Below are positions 46,454 through 57,118 of a stretch of 64,000 nt of DNA, piece after piece. The DNA lies in the NCBI GenBank assembly GCA_029532415.1, contig JAQOTA010000035.1:310001-374000 (forward strand). Reading direction: 5' to 3'. Position 1 is the stretch's first letter. Each line of letters starts with the position of its first letter. Position numbers and translations under genes: made by a program. The stretch is from Marasmius tenuissimus. Lineage: Eukaryota; Basidiomycota; Agaricomycetes; Agaricales; Marasmiaceae. The notes under the pieces were generated by a model. The model was not told the DNA's origin, ran no database searches, and worked only from the letters and a program-made list of their open reading frames with translations.

Positions 46454-48786
46454 ATGGCAGAAACAAAGAAGCGGGGTCGCAAAGGTTCTGGCTCCCAGAC
46501 CCGGCCTGCGGCAAAAAAGACCCGAAGTCACAGCAAAAATAAACCTCCCGAAGTCGCCTCTACACTGATTGCAATGGACGTGGATGCCGCTGCTGTAGAA
46601 TCAGAATCAGTAGAATCCAATACCAATACACCGGAACCTACTCAGAACAAAAAAGGCCGTAGGCGCATTACTTTGCCGCCTCGAGACCCTCTTCCACCAC
46701 GGTCAACCCGACAAGAGCACCCAGGACAGGTTGATGCTCCGCGGCCTCGGCGAACATCTGAGCAGGTTGCTGCAGATGACCAGGCTAAAGCAGAGGCAGA
46801 ACAAGCTCAAACGGAAGCAAGAGCTGAGGCACAAAGGAGGTTGGCAGAGATGATGATTCAGGAGGCAGCTGCTCGCTCCCAGCTTGATGCCTCCATGCCA
46901 ACACTGCGGGCTGAAACGGAAGATGACAGCCTGGAAGAGGAGGAAGATGACGAAGGCGAGGATGGCATTGAAGATATAGAGGTTGAGGAAGATGACGAGG
47001 ATGACGAGGAGGATGACGAGGAGGAAGAAGCACCTGTAAAGAAGGTTAGGTCTTTTTTCAACGGCCAGAAATCCTACTCACTTTCATCGACTTAGAACCG
47101 TAAACAGAAGGCTAAGAGAGGCCAGACCCGAGCCTTGGTTGAGATTCGGGAGCAAGATGAGCGAAATACTCTAATCAAGCAACTCGAAGCCCAATTGGCG
47201 ACCTTGAAGAGCGGAAGTGAACAACGAATTACCAACGTGGGCAAAACAAGGTAAGTGACAGCATACACAGGTTCCTTATGTACATGATCATTCAATCCCA
47301 TCTCTTAATTCAGTACCTCATCGTCAAAGCCCCAAGTGATTCCCACTGGGATTTCAACGTCGTTCAAGAACAAAACCTCAAGTCGGCAGAAGGGCTCGAA
47401 GAATACTGCGGTACCAATTGGTGGGCTCCGAGATGAAGATGCAGCAGGCCAACGGCCTACTACACCCGTTCCAAACGAAGTACGTGGCATGCTTTTTCTA
47501 TGATATGTCTTTGTGACTTTGTCTTATTTTTTCAGCTCGTTGCCGTCTTCGAGGATGCGGGCATGGAACTAGTACAACCATCAGATTCCAGTGACGACAA
47601 TTGTGCCATGCAACGAACCTTGGCCGCTGCAGTAAAAAAGAAGGCAGCTTCGACTTCAACTCGTACACCCATCACAAAACAGTCTAAAACAAGCAAGAAG
47701 GCACCTTCCTCCGTCAAGCAATCTCAATCCAACAGCAAAAATACCCGTAAAGCAGTCCCAGCTCCCAGCAATTCCAGCGACGAGAATGATAAGAATGCAC
47801 CACCTCTCCCCCGAGAAATCAAGAGGAAATGGGCTTCGACATTCTTGCCGACACTCTGTAATCGGTATTTTGCAGATACCGAGCCGTTTGCGAACTTCAG
47901 AAAGAGTCAGGAGTTTTTAAGGATCGTCCAAGAAGTTTTCGACCTGGTTTACGAGGAGCTTGAGGAACCCTATGAGGTGACGGGAAATAAAGACGACGCG
48001 GTCTATTTTCATGTGCGTCTCCTCAATTTCTTCTGCGAACATCGCCCGCTTACGAAGTTCACCCCAGGCCTACAAGCGTATCAATGAAAAACAATCCAAA
48101 ATTGGGAGGCATGCACGAGACGATATCAGGGCCTATTTCGAAGGATCTCAGTACAAGAACAAGGTCTCCCGCATCAAGAAGTATGCCATCTGGGGCGCCC
48201 GTGCTAACGGTCCAGGAATATGTGCAACGCCTACGCCGGAAAATTGTACTGTAGGGCCGGGAGCAAAGGGCTATATTGTGCGGCGTGTATTTGTTTCCAA
48301 TTGCTGGTACCTGCTCACCTCATTTTCGTCTCTAGCCCCCGGCCAACGATGGCATCTGTTTGTCTACTTTCATGATCGCCGCCATGAAGCCGATGCTCAA
48401 ATCGTCAAGCGGAGCCATAGAGAATTACGGTCATCCAGTCGGTTTATTGGCTCTATGTGCAGCTGCAGTGCGTTCGCTTTCTCTCACTCCTTGCCCATAT
48501 CTAATCATTCATGAAGATTACACGTGCTTTCAAAATGTACTCAGCCAGCGGCGTGTACAGCAAGGAACTCGTCGGGGATTTCTCTGAAGCTCGCTGTACC
48601 GATATTGTTGCTTCTTTTGTCAGCGTCGCCAAAACCTTTTCGCCGAACCATTGGAGCAGGATATATCAAGCCTGCACAACCGAAAACCCTGAAGACCCAT
48701 CCCTTGAGCCCATCGCCGAAGATTCCTTCCACGACACCCTTGCGAGCCTCTATCGCCCGAGCAGCCCTATTGAGGCTTCGGACTGA
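46454..48786 (+). CDS. Plavaka second gene, partner protein of unknown family, 669 aa
   Basis: Model: seven exons 46454-47044, 47096-47250, 47314-47479, 47536-48012, 48068-48286, 48336-48467, 48517-48786; introns 50-63 nt, all GT-AG, phases close. Layout: basic N-terminus (KKRGRKGSG, KKTRSHSK) fit for nuclear import, an Ala/Glu-rich coiled-coil stretch (about 105-150), a long Asp/Glu run (about 157-193), a second basic/coiled part (REQDERNTLIKQLEAQLATL), Ser/Lys-rich linkers, and a folded C-terminal half (KRKWASTFLPTLCNRYFADT, QEVFDLVYEELEEPYEVTGN, ARDDIRAYFEGSQYKNKVSR, GHPVGLLALCAAA, VGDFSEARCTDIVASFVSVA). Position and intactness argue for a role in transposition, such as DNA binding or regulation; this is inference. 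Confidence 0.82.
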
Positions 48787-51700
48787 TCGAAAGATATTAT
48801 ATAGCACGCCTTCCATTACATATCTATCAGCATTCGCCGTGTTCCTTTCTCGGACGTTTCACCTACAGTCTCGAGTATCTAATCTGTTGTTGTTCAATGT
48901 ACATCCTTCATACCTCATAATTCCTCTGATTTGCAACGCTTAATCCCATTCATTATTGGTAGTTGGTACATTATCTCTCATTTATGATGCAAAATATACT
49001 TTTTGATGTTTTTGACTCGACAGAAATCTTTCGCTTCGAATTTCCGGGGCAGCCAGTCCTCAGCAGTTCGACCGGTCAGCCTGTTCCGCGCCCAAAATTA
49101 CCAGCCTGTGGAAAATTAGACATAGCCGGTCAGGGCCCGGCCGTTCAGCCTGTACAGGCCAGGAACGGCCAGGAACGGTTTTTTATGATCTTCCCGATGT
49201 ACTCCGCTACTTCAAGAGATTTTAATCCACATGTGAAGCCAAAGAGGATTTGAATGGTCCTTCAAGTACTGAATAGTGAGCTTACCAGTGACATTTAATC
49301 TTTCAGACCTCCGTTACTGGACCACCAGACCAGCTCTGCAGTAGTCACATGTCTAGTATGTAGCTCAGACACAATCACAATTATCCGGGTGTTTTTGTTG
49401 CTCTGACGTGACTCTAGTAACATCTCCTCTGCCGTATTCAAGTAGCTCCTTCGGATTCAAGATGGCCACCTTTACCTCCCGTTCAGCAACCCAATTACAT
49501 CGACAATCGGTATGGCAGCCTCAGTGTTTCCACTAGAATCACACAGGAGGATGTATGAGCCCAATATACACCTGACAGAGCCAGGTTTCCTGCCCTTGAC
49601 ACTTGAAGATTAATCATTTTTCACAGTTGAGCAGGTACCAACGACACCGGACCCCGGGGCATGGTAGGAGGTGAGCATATTCAAACCATTTTGTATCATA
49701 TGACCACTGAAACTGTTGGGAATACAGTTGCGGTACCCTAAGCCAATACCGGTGTATAACTCCGTGACTGTAGCCGTTTTCCAGTACGCGGATGAGTCGG
49801 GGTCTCAGACTTTGTTGGCCTATTGGTGGTAAGAACTTAGGGCTATTTCATGATGCAGATGCAACAGTGGGGAGCGGCGCCACTGAGAGGGGGTGCATTT
49901 GGAAGGTCTTTGGCTCCAACCAATATCACTGTACACTCTATAGTGCCTCAACCAAGCTAGGAATTGCGACTCTCAGCGGGATTTTGACATTAGCGGCAAT
50001 TCAGATAGCCGGGGTATCTTTTCAATAATTGTATGGTAGCACTACAACTCCTGCAAGGGTATAGAGCCAGTATTTGGTGTCCGAGGTCCCAAGCAGCCTA
50101 CCTGAGTCAATACGGCAGTTCACTCCTGACCCTGACCGTGAATATCATCACAATCTATGAGCTGCCCCTTCTATGCTACCTCATATCAACTTGTGAAAGG
50201 CCTCTGAATTGGGATGGTTATCCCGACCATTTCAAAAAATTCGGGAAAATCACAGCTGATTACTTCATGAATTTATCGATGATTCACCCGCTCCATTGCT
50301 TGATTTTCGAGCCTCGGACGTTGAAAAGAAATAAACCACTGTCATCCGAGATTGCCGGTGGATCCCCCCGCATCGTCCATCTAATATCCGCAGAATTTTT
50401 CGCCCTGCACCTTGCTGGATCGGTTTTAAGGCATTATCAGATATCATATGGTGACTCTGAACTCTTTGGGCCGCTGTATGCCGTGATTTCAGCGAGACAA
50501 GTGAGAAGAGATTCAAACAAATGAAATCAAACCTTCTGAACTTGAACTTGCGGAAACAGTGCCCTGATGTTGTGGGGTCAAAGGCAAGCCCAAACAAAAA
50601 GTATTACAAGTTGAACGCTTCATTGTGCAGAGCACTGGAGAAGTATCATTTGATAATAAGTGATGGGTTACTGAGGCATGCTGCGTGAATTCATTTTGAA
50701 CAATACCTACCCTAAGCACCGTGAGCATGGCTGTGTATGTTGCTTATGACTGCCTTTGAATGATGACGGTGGTGAAGTTTGATAGGGCTGCAGAGCATGC
50801 ATGTGGTTTGCTGATACCAGGGGCTGCTAGCGAGTGATTCCGTGTCACTAGCGCATCGGGTTTTTCCGAGTAGACGGCCCCTCGGGGCGGGAGGATTTCA
50901 ATCATCTACATTGCAGAAATGTGGTTCACCATGCACTGAAAGGATTCAAATTCTCCGCCTTAATGAATTTTAATTCCCTATATGATGACGGAAACTGAAT
51001 GGGTGGTAGGAGCTTGAAATGCACTGCTCATAATTAGAATCTACGTGCCCTACGGTACAAGGTTTAATTACAATTATCTTACATGGTCTCCTCCGGTGAG
51101 TGAGACTGCATGTATGTGAGTGTATGAGATCTCTTCATACACTGCTAATACAGCTATAGTTGAATGAGCCGACCAAAAGCAAAGGCTGGAGAAGCACCTT
51201 TTTTGATGTGGCGGCAACTACTGGTGGACATTCACCACGAGAAATCCTCTGTCTCATTCACAATGTTAATTACATTGGACTCTGGGAATGATAGGAGGAG
51301 TGATAAAGATCAGTTGATGGCCAGAGAGGGAGTGAAGATCTGCTATAAAAGAGAGGCAATACGAGATTATATCCTATATATTGCAAAGAAGGGGAGCACC
51401 TGAAAGGGTAAAATGGCCGCAACGGTGGCCGGCCTGAAAGTAAATATGCAGTATGAAGGGCTGGATAGTCAATAACTTGACAACACACTATATCAGCAAG
51501 CCTACTGAGGATTGCCTGTAATGTAAGGGATACCACACAATTGTTATTGAAACGGGCGAAAACATTGAACAAGCATTTTCCTAATCCCGGGCTGGAGAAT
51601 TCAAGGTAGAAAAGTACGCACTCTCAGTACACGTGCCTTTCTCAAGGCCAAGAATCCATCCCAGTTGTGGCTGGGAGATTCATTTTTCAGCCCTGATAAT

Positions 51701-51959
51701 CAGCTTTGTCAGGCAGGAGATTTACAATGACAAAACATGTATGCCTATGGTAGCACACAAATACCTTCGAGCGGCTGTTGTTAGTTATATGTATTGTGTG
51801 TTGTGAATTTGAGTCTTCCTGAAGAATTTATCTCTAGTTCTCCACTAGAAACACTGAATTTTTCTTCCCGCTGCGCGGAGCCCAAGAAACCCAGGGGCAG
51901 AAAAGGACAACCTTTATTATGGCATTGAAATGTCAGATTGGGCGGGTGATTCACGCCTT
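48787..51959. other. Right internal and subterminal region of the Plavaka element
   Basis: About 3.2 kb with no supported gene. Short repeats of a CCGGTCAGCCTGT-like motif occur at 49070-49160. A 163-codon plus frame (50033-50524) and an overlapping 110-codon minus frame (50265-50597) have no motif, no splice support and no counterpart elsewhere. Confidence 0.5.
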
Positions 51960-52042
51960 GTAATGGTCCTATAAGCCCTGCCAATCATTATAATGATGGC
52001 CCCCAGTCTAACAAGGATCATTATAATGATCCTACATGGTCT

Positions 52043-52413
52043 GTTGAGATCGAGTCGTTATTTTTTCGCGACCTTTGACTCTAAGCCAGCCCATCATAAT
52101 GACGGGATTCGCAGAATTGGGAAAAAAAAGATAGAAGCAACTTTGAGCCAAAACATGGTGATTAGAAGGAGAATTTGTAGTGGGCTGGGATGACGTCGCT
52201 ATCGCAAAATCGGCGTTGTGGGACCATCACAGAAACGAGGCATCCAGTGGCGGTGCATTTGCATTTGCCTTTCCTCTTAACCTCCACCATCGATAACGCG
52301 TCGTCGTCGTCGTCGCCTATAACAGTGAGCTCAACACCTAGCACAGTGTCCAAGCTCTCCAAGCTAATTCTATATCCTTAGCAACGCCCATAGAGAAGCA
52401 AAAGCCTTGTGAG
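52043..52413. other. Junction between Plavaka element and duplication copy II
   Basis: A plus frame from 52190 has a serine run coded by TCG repeats and a GTGAGC donor at 52325, with a CTTAG acceptor at 52380 before B4; but the phases do not fit, so no upstream exon of B4 is called. Confidence 0.45.
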
Positions 52414-53074
52414 ATGGTGAAACGTGTGGATACTGTCCTACCGTCTGTGGAGGTCGACGTCAATCAGGCGAAGTACGGGAAGATAGTGAAACCTAGGGAT
52501 ACGCCTGTCGACGCCAATATCGACGTCGGTACCGTGGAGCTCACAGTATGCTCTTTATTGTTCGGCGACCTGGCTAGAATTGACAACCGAGCGGTGAATC
52601 CCTGATGATCCAGTTCAAAGGAGCGATAGGCTGTGACGGCTCCTACAAGATTGATCTGCAGATGCGCTCTATCCCCCTTCCTGGAGAGGTCGGCACCGAA
52701 GTAATGTACGACCCTCCGTATCATCTGAAGGGGAACTTCTGTTTGGGCCCTGAACCTACTCCCGTCACCGTAAAACGGCCCGAGCCGCCGACAGGAATAC
52801 CGTTACTTACAGGGGAGGTCACACTCAAGCTCTTTGAGAAGGAGTTGTGTATCGACTGTTCATTGCGTGTTGGGGATAGTGAGCCTGTCCCGAGGGAAAA
52901 TGAACCACTTGTGCCCTTTGTGCACTTTGAATGGTGAGGACCTGATCTGACCTGCGGTTTCATGTACTGATGATGATGGCGCATCAACTCAGCCCCGTTC
53001 CAGGCGAGACTGAAGATGGATCCCCCGATAATGGTGACGCTACCATCGAACAGACGCAGGGTGAAAAAGTATAG
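52414..53074 (+). CDS. Gene B4, short member of the beta-rich family, 177 aa
   Basis: Model: exons 52414-52545, 52614-52933 and 52993-53074; phases close. It corresponds to the last unit of B3: an exon ending ANIDVGTVELT, then an exon of 320 nt (the same length as exon 8 of B3) with MRSIPLPGEVGTEVMYDPPY, GEVTLKLFEKELCIDCSLRV, and a longer acidic tail (GETEDGSPDNGDATIEQTQG) ending GEKV. The LRGW part and first exons are missing: the homology begins just inside the first exon, so B4 is a 5'-truncated copy whose start (ATG at 52414) may be a new one. Whether it is expressed cannot be told. The inner exon is about 95 percent like that of B3 by eye. Confidence 0.6.
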
Positions 53075-53866
53075 GTACAATCAATATTAGTTCGTAAATA
53101 TTGAGACAAAATCCGAAGAATTGAATCGTTCTACCTTAAAACCTTGTCGAGTTTAGGCTCTCATGACTCCATGACACCCCTAGAAGTAACCATGATAAAA
53201 ATATCACGCTGAACATTGATTCAGGACGAGGAATGGAAATAAAGACACAAGAAATCGCAAGTGTGCCAATCCTCCGTACTGTTCAATCCCCAAGACCTAT
53301 GCTTCTCCTGTAAAGAGTCTGTGGAAGCCAAATGAGACGGAATCTCATGTCATTCTTTCTGATTCATAAACTGACGTAGCGTGTGTATCCTGAAATTTGT
53401 CATTTCAACGATGGCTTCAAGATCCATATTGGGTTACGGACCCTCTTGATCGGCGTCACACAGGTGAGTCCGAGGATTTTGAGGACTTCCTACTGATCAA
53501 CAATGCCTCGATGAATATTCAAGAGTTTCGAAGCAATTGAGGCCTCGGAAAGTCGGAGAAAGTTTGTTTCTCCATTTTGTTGAACCCAACGTTAGGCAAG
53601 GACACTGTAGTGTGTTTTCAAACGGTCCTTATTTGCTCGCAGACTTCAGTTCGGGCCGTGACTCCGAAAATCGAGGGGTATGTTTTCGTTGTAACGTGGT
53701 CTTCCTCGATTCTGAAGTCCAGAGTATGATCATCCAAGCGGAAAGAAGAACTTTCGCGATCGCTCGAGTCTGAAGAGTCTATTCACAAGCAAATCGCCTC
53801 TGTGGAAGCACCATTCGACCCATTACCGCCCTTACCTTCCAACTTCGGTCTCGCTTGTTCTGCCGT
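53075..53866. repeat. Segmental duplication copy II, proximal part
   Basis: Matches 36829-37173 and then, across the clean junction near 53430, 39705-40130. No gene. Confidence 0.75.
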
Positions 53867-53929
53867 TGCATGCATTTTGGTTAATCCAAACAACATTGCA
53901 ATGTCAGAGGTGGGTTAATCAGGATTAAT

Positions 53930-54220
53930 CCCTATTGATCCTATTCACCTCACATGGTGATGTGCATTACCAGGACCACCTACTGACTTGAGTAAATTAT
54001 CCCAGTAGGGTCTTGTTGGAGCGGATTAATCCGTGGAAACACACACTTTGTGATTGAGGGTTAACTCATGCAAGGATTAATCCCTATTAATCCGGTTCAC
54101 CTTACATGCACATCATCGGGACCACCTACTGACTGAGGTGGATTAGCCCAGTAGGATCTTGTCCGAGAGGATTGATCCCCGAGATAACACACATTGTGAT
54201 TGAGGGGTTAACTCACGTAT
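53930..54220. repeat. Left subterminal direct repeats of the KDZ element
   Basis: Two units of about 145 bp sharing GATTAATCCCTATT, GGACCACCTACTGACT, CAGTAGG(G/A)TCTTGT and TGTGATTGAGG(G)GTTAACTC. Likely transposase-binding arrays. Confidence 0.75.
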
Positions 54221-54518
54221 CACAACTGGTTTGCCAGCTCAACCAGTTGGGTGAGCTTGCACATTGGGCTTGGGTTAGCTCGCTCTCTAGTGGGATTAAT
54301 CTGTTTTAGTCGAGGTTGAAGACGTATTAAACACTTTGTTCTACACAGTTCAGCTAAATAAAGACGAGATTAATACTTTTTTTCTGATTCTTGGGTCGAA
54401 AAAGGCACAATAGGTGGGCATTTTAAAAGTGGTGGTGGTCACCATTCAACAAGAATGTAAATAGATATCTACAAGATCACATCTATGGATCTGCTATCCG
54501 GTCCGTACAAGCTCTGGC

Positions 54519-55440
54519 TCATAACTCCCAAATTGACTCGGTGTTTGGACGCCGATGTTCAAAAAATCTGTTCAGATCCTCATTCTCCCCTGGCCAAGTA
54601 CCTCCTACCAACTCGTATTGAGAGTTTGCATCAGAGGCCATGGACTTATACATCGCCACCTTTTGAATCGCACACACCCGATAAGTGTTCGAGGTCGATG
54701 AGAAACCCTCCGTATTGATGGCCACTTTGTATCTTGATAAGGCCTGATCTGGCGGGACGGTGGAGAGGTTGCGCCAGTACGTCGATAACTCCTGGCATGA
54801 CCTCGAGAAGCGGCAGAACTCTTCCTCAAGGATTTCTACCTCTTCAATCAAGTGTTGCATGTCGGCTTTTGCTCGGAACCACTGAACACGTTCAGCTAGC
54901 AAAACTCACTTAAGTCTCGGTCGGTCACAGCTCTGATGAATATCTTGCACACATCTTCAACCAAAAAATCTGCCTTTCCCTGGTCATCCAAACCTTTCAG
55001 CTGACCATAACGCCAGATCAACGAGTTAATATGTTTGCTGTCTCCCAACTCACGTGGAGCCATCGAGTTTTTTTGCATAGGTGTCTTCGTCTTTGAGGAT
55101 TGGGTAGTCGGGAGATTCACGTAGGCCCATTAACGCGAGGACAGCGAGTTGAGCGTCCCGGTACTGATCCATATAGCCCTGTTTCCTTGCCTCCACGCTG
55201 TTCAGCCATCTCACCGACCGAGTGTTTTGGGTGACGCCCTTTGCATTCTTGCGCTGTGTGTTCCGCATGACAATCTTTGAGTTGATAGTATCGCAGAGGT
55301 GAGTAACAGCATCATTGCATTCTCCCTCTCGCAGCTTCAGCTCAATCTGGGATAATTCTTCCGGCCCAAGATTCTGTCGTTCCCGAGAGCTGAACTCAGA
55401 AGGGAGGTAGAAGTGAATATTTTCAATTGGGGCGGCCGCA
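54519..55440 (-). pseudogene. C-terminal fragment of a KDZ transposase
   Basis: Minus strand, from about 55440: LGPEELSQIELKLREGECND, AVTHLCDTINSKIVMRNTQR, KNAKGVTQNTRSVRWLNSVE, YRDAQLAVLAL, YPILKDEDTY; a GTGAGT intron follows, then KADFLVEDV and, after a further break near 54900, RVQWFRAKADMQHLIEEVEI, LEEEFCRF and AIQKVAMYKSMAS. This order (E-x-LREG-x-A, xGQxxNTRxxxL, YRxAxxALxxL, LxxxD, RxxAxxxxWxEEVxxLxEE) is the conserved C-terminus of fungal KDZ transposases. The catalytic domain is deleted, so no activity. Confidence 0.8.
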
Positions 55441-55779
55441 GGCTAGGGGTATTGATAGCGAGGTCGATGACCAGGACTCCGGCTAAGATAATATGTCCGG
55501 TGTAAAGTGGTGTATTTGATTGTGATCGCGTTTGCCCTACATCTTCTCCACTAAGTTCAACTTGACTTTCCTTCTCCCGTTATTTTCGGCTATGTTCATA
55601 ACTACTAAAACTAATAATCGCGTCCCTGTTCTTCACTGACCTATAGATCAGTCAGTGGTACTTTGAATACCTTCGGGCAGAGATTTTGGATTAGCTGAGT
55701 AATTGTTGCGGGGTTAATCCTCGTAGTTAGCCCGTAGGTAAATTAGATTAATCCACTCGGTCGAAGGTTAATACGTGGT

Positions 55780-56000
55780 GGGTGAATAAAATTAATCGGC
55801 TCATTGAGTTAGGTTAATCCAGGAGTCGTCGGGGTTAATTCAAGCTGGGTGAATGGAATTAACCAGCTCATTGAGTCGGGTTAATCCACAAGTTGTTGGG
55901 GTTAATCCAACCCAGGTGAATCGAGTTCACTCTCGAGGGTCGATACGTGGGGTGAATGGAATTAATCAGCTCATCGAGTCGGGTTAATCCACTAGTCATT
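55780..56000. repeat. Right subterminal direct repeats of the KDZ element
   Basis: Three units of roughly 70 bp: GAATTAA(T/C)C(A/C)GCTCAT, then GAGTCGGGTTAATCCA, then GGGGTTAATCCAA or a variant. Confidence 0.75.
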
Positions 56001-56136
56001 GGGTGAATGGTTCTATCATATCTAATTTGGGGTTAAACCAACCCGGGCGAATCTGGTTGTATATCGGGTTGTGGATTAATCTGGGTTAACCTGTTCTGAC
56101 GTTGCAATGTCGTGCGGATTAGCCAAAATGCATGCA

Positions 56137-57118
56137 TTTACTGGCTTGTTATAGGATAATTTCGCAACCTTTAGAGGTAAAGATACACATGCTAGGGCGT
56201 CGACGTAAAGGTATAGAAGTACTACGGCGTTTGTTTGGAACGCAAAACTCGCAACTCACGTTCTGTCTGAGTGCTCCCCTCATCAACTTGTCACAATGCC
56301 TTCTGGCTCCCGGGATTACGACTGTGGCGCGTATGACCGTACGACACCTACCGGTTACCACTGCGGGTAAACACCCGGCCGTCAAGTATACCATCCCGTA
56401 CCACCATTGGGGAGCATACCACTGCAACTTCAACAGATAGTTATGGCACAACTACCACTATATAGATAGAATGTGTTCGTATCTGAGTGTAAGAGCTCCG
56501 ATCTTGTTCGGAGACAAGGCCCTAAGGCCGCGAGAGTGTGCCAGCAGTATGGATTATACTGGTACGTGAACAAGATAAAAGCTTACTAATCCTACATAGA
56601 ATCTACCAGATAAGTGTGATAAGCGTACAGATAACGTATTAAGTCTAATCTAATCTAATAGAGGTGGGGGGTACCCATTTCCGTTAAATCCGTAGCCCTT
56701 ACACTGAGCCTTTTGTTCTCGAAGATGTATCACTGGTGGGCGCGCCCTTTTCGACAACATGTTTTCATTTAGGACATGATCGTCGAGATCGACGAGTAGG
56801 GGCATTTCCGGTTCGCAAACCACTCGATATGGCGGGAAAATGCATCTGGCGATCGTAGTATTCTTTGCCTCTAGCCAACTTCAACGACTGGCCTCTTCAT
56901 TGACATGTATACTGCATCAATATTCGCTACGATACTAGTGAAGCGAGGGAGATGGCGTAATTGTCCAACGTCTCTATGTCGTCAGCTGATAAGACTCCAG
57001 ATAAACGATTTGGCCGAACACTAATTCGGAGCCGAAGCCTGATTAGAAAACTGCTCCGAACATTGGCACCATCATCGTCAAAATTCTCATCGCCTTGGTT
57101 TGGCTGGGTGAACTGGAT
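56137..57118. repeat. Segmental duplication copy II, distal part
   Basis: From about 56200 to 56900 it matches copy I (40150-40660). It begins with a decayed coding-like piece (MPSGSRDYDCGAYDRTTPTG) in the style of the DCD-repeat family, followed by a stop, and ends in the tRNA-Thr remnant. Confidence 0.65.
56866..56954 (-). pseudogene. tRNA-Thr-like remnant
   Basis: Minus strand has CGCTTCACTAGTATCGTAGC, a spacer, and AGGCCAGTCGTTGAAGTTGG followed by CTAGAGG. The D arm is gone. Confidence 0.55.

Larger units (their letters stand above)
41493..52042. mobile_element. Plavaka DNA transposon, about 10.5 kb, with two intact genes
   Basis: Seen: inverted ends match over roughly 60 bp. Left end reads AGACCATGTAAGATCATTAT, right end (inverse) AGACCATGTAGGATCATTAT, both followed by CTTGTTAGACTGGGGGC. 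A palindromic ATCATTATAATGAT motif recurs near the ends. Inside are a complete Plavaka-type transposase (minus) and a second gene (plus), divergently transcribed from a 225-bp gap. Known: Plavaka is a CACTA-related group found in Agaricomycetes. The flanking duplication could not be fixed. Both reading frames are open through 9 and 7 exons, so this copy could still be active. Confidence 0.85.
53867..56136. mobile_element. KDZ-type DNA transposon remnant, about 2.3 kb
   Basis: Seen: inverted ends of about 40 bp, TGCATGCATTTTGGTTAATC at the left and its near-inverse at the right, continuing through ACATTGCAA(C/T)GTCAGA. A palindromic TGCA may be the target duplication (element 53871-56132). Both subterminal regions are packed with GGTTAATCC/GGATTAATCC motifs. 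The centre encodes only the C-terminal part of a KDZ transposase on the minus strand, so this is an internal-deletion derivative. It sits inside duplication copy II; copy I lacks it near 40.13 kb. Confidence 0.78.

Noticed and set aside
48068..48516. Frameshifts in the second Plavaka gene suggested by overlapping frames
   Set aside because: Three 50-55 nt introns with GTGCGT, GTATTT and GTGCGT donors restore one frame with no leftover bases.
50033..50597. 163-codon plus and 110-codon minus frames in the right part of the Plavaka element
   Set aside because: They overlap each other, lack motifs and splice signals, and would be a third gene with no support.
52190..52324. Possible first exon of B4
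   Set aside because: Donor and acceptor are canonical, but joining them puts a stop at once in the next exon; the phase is wrong.
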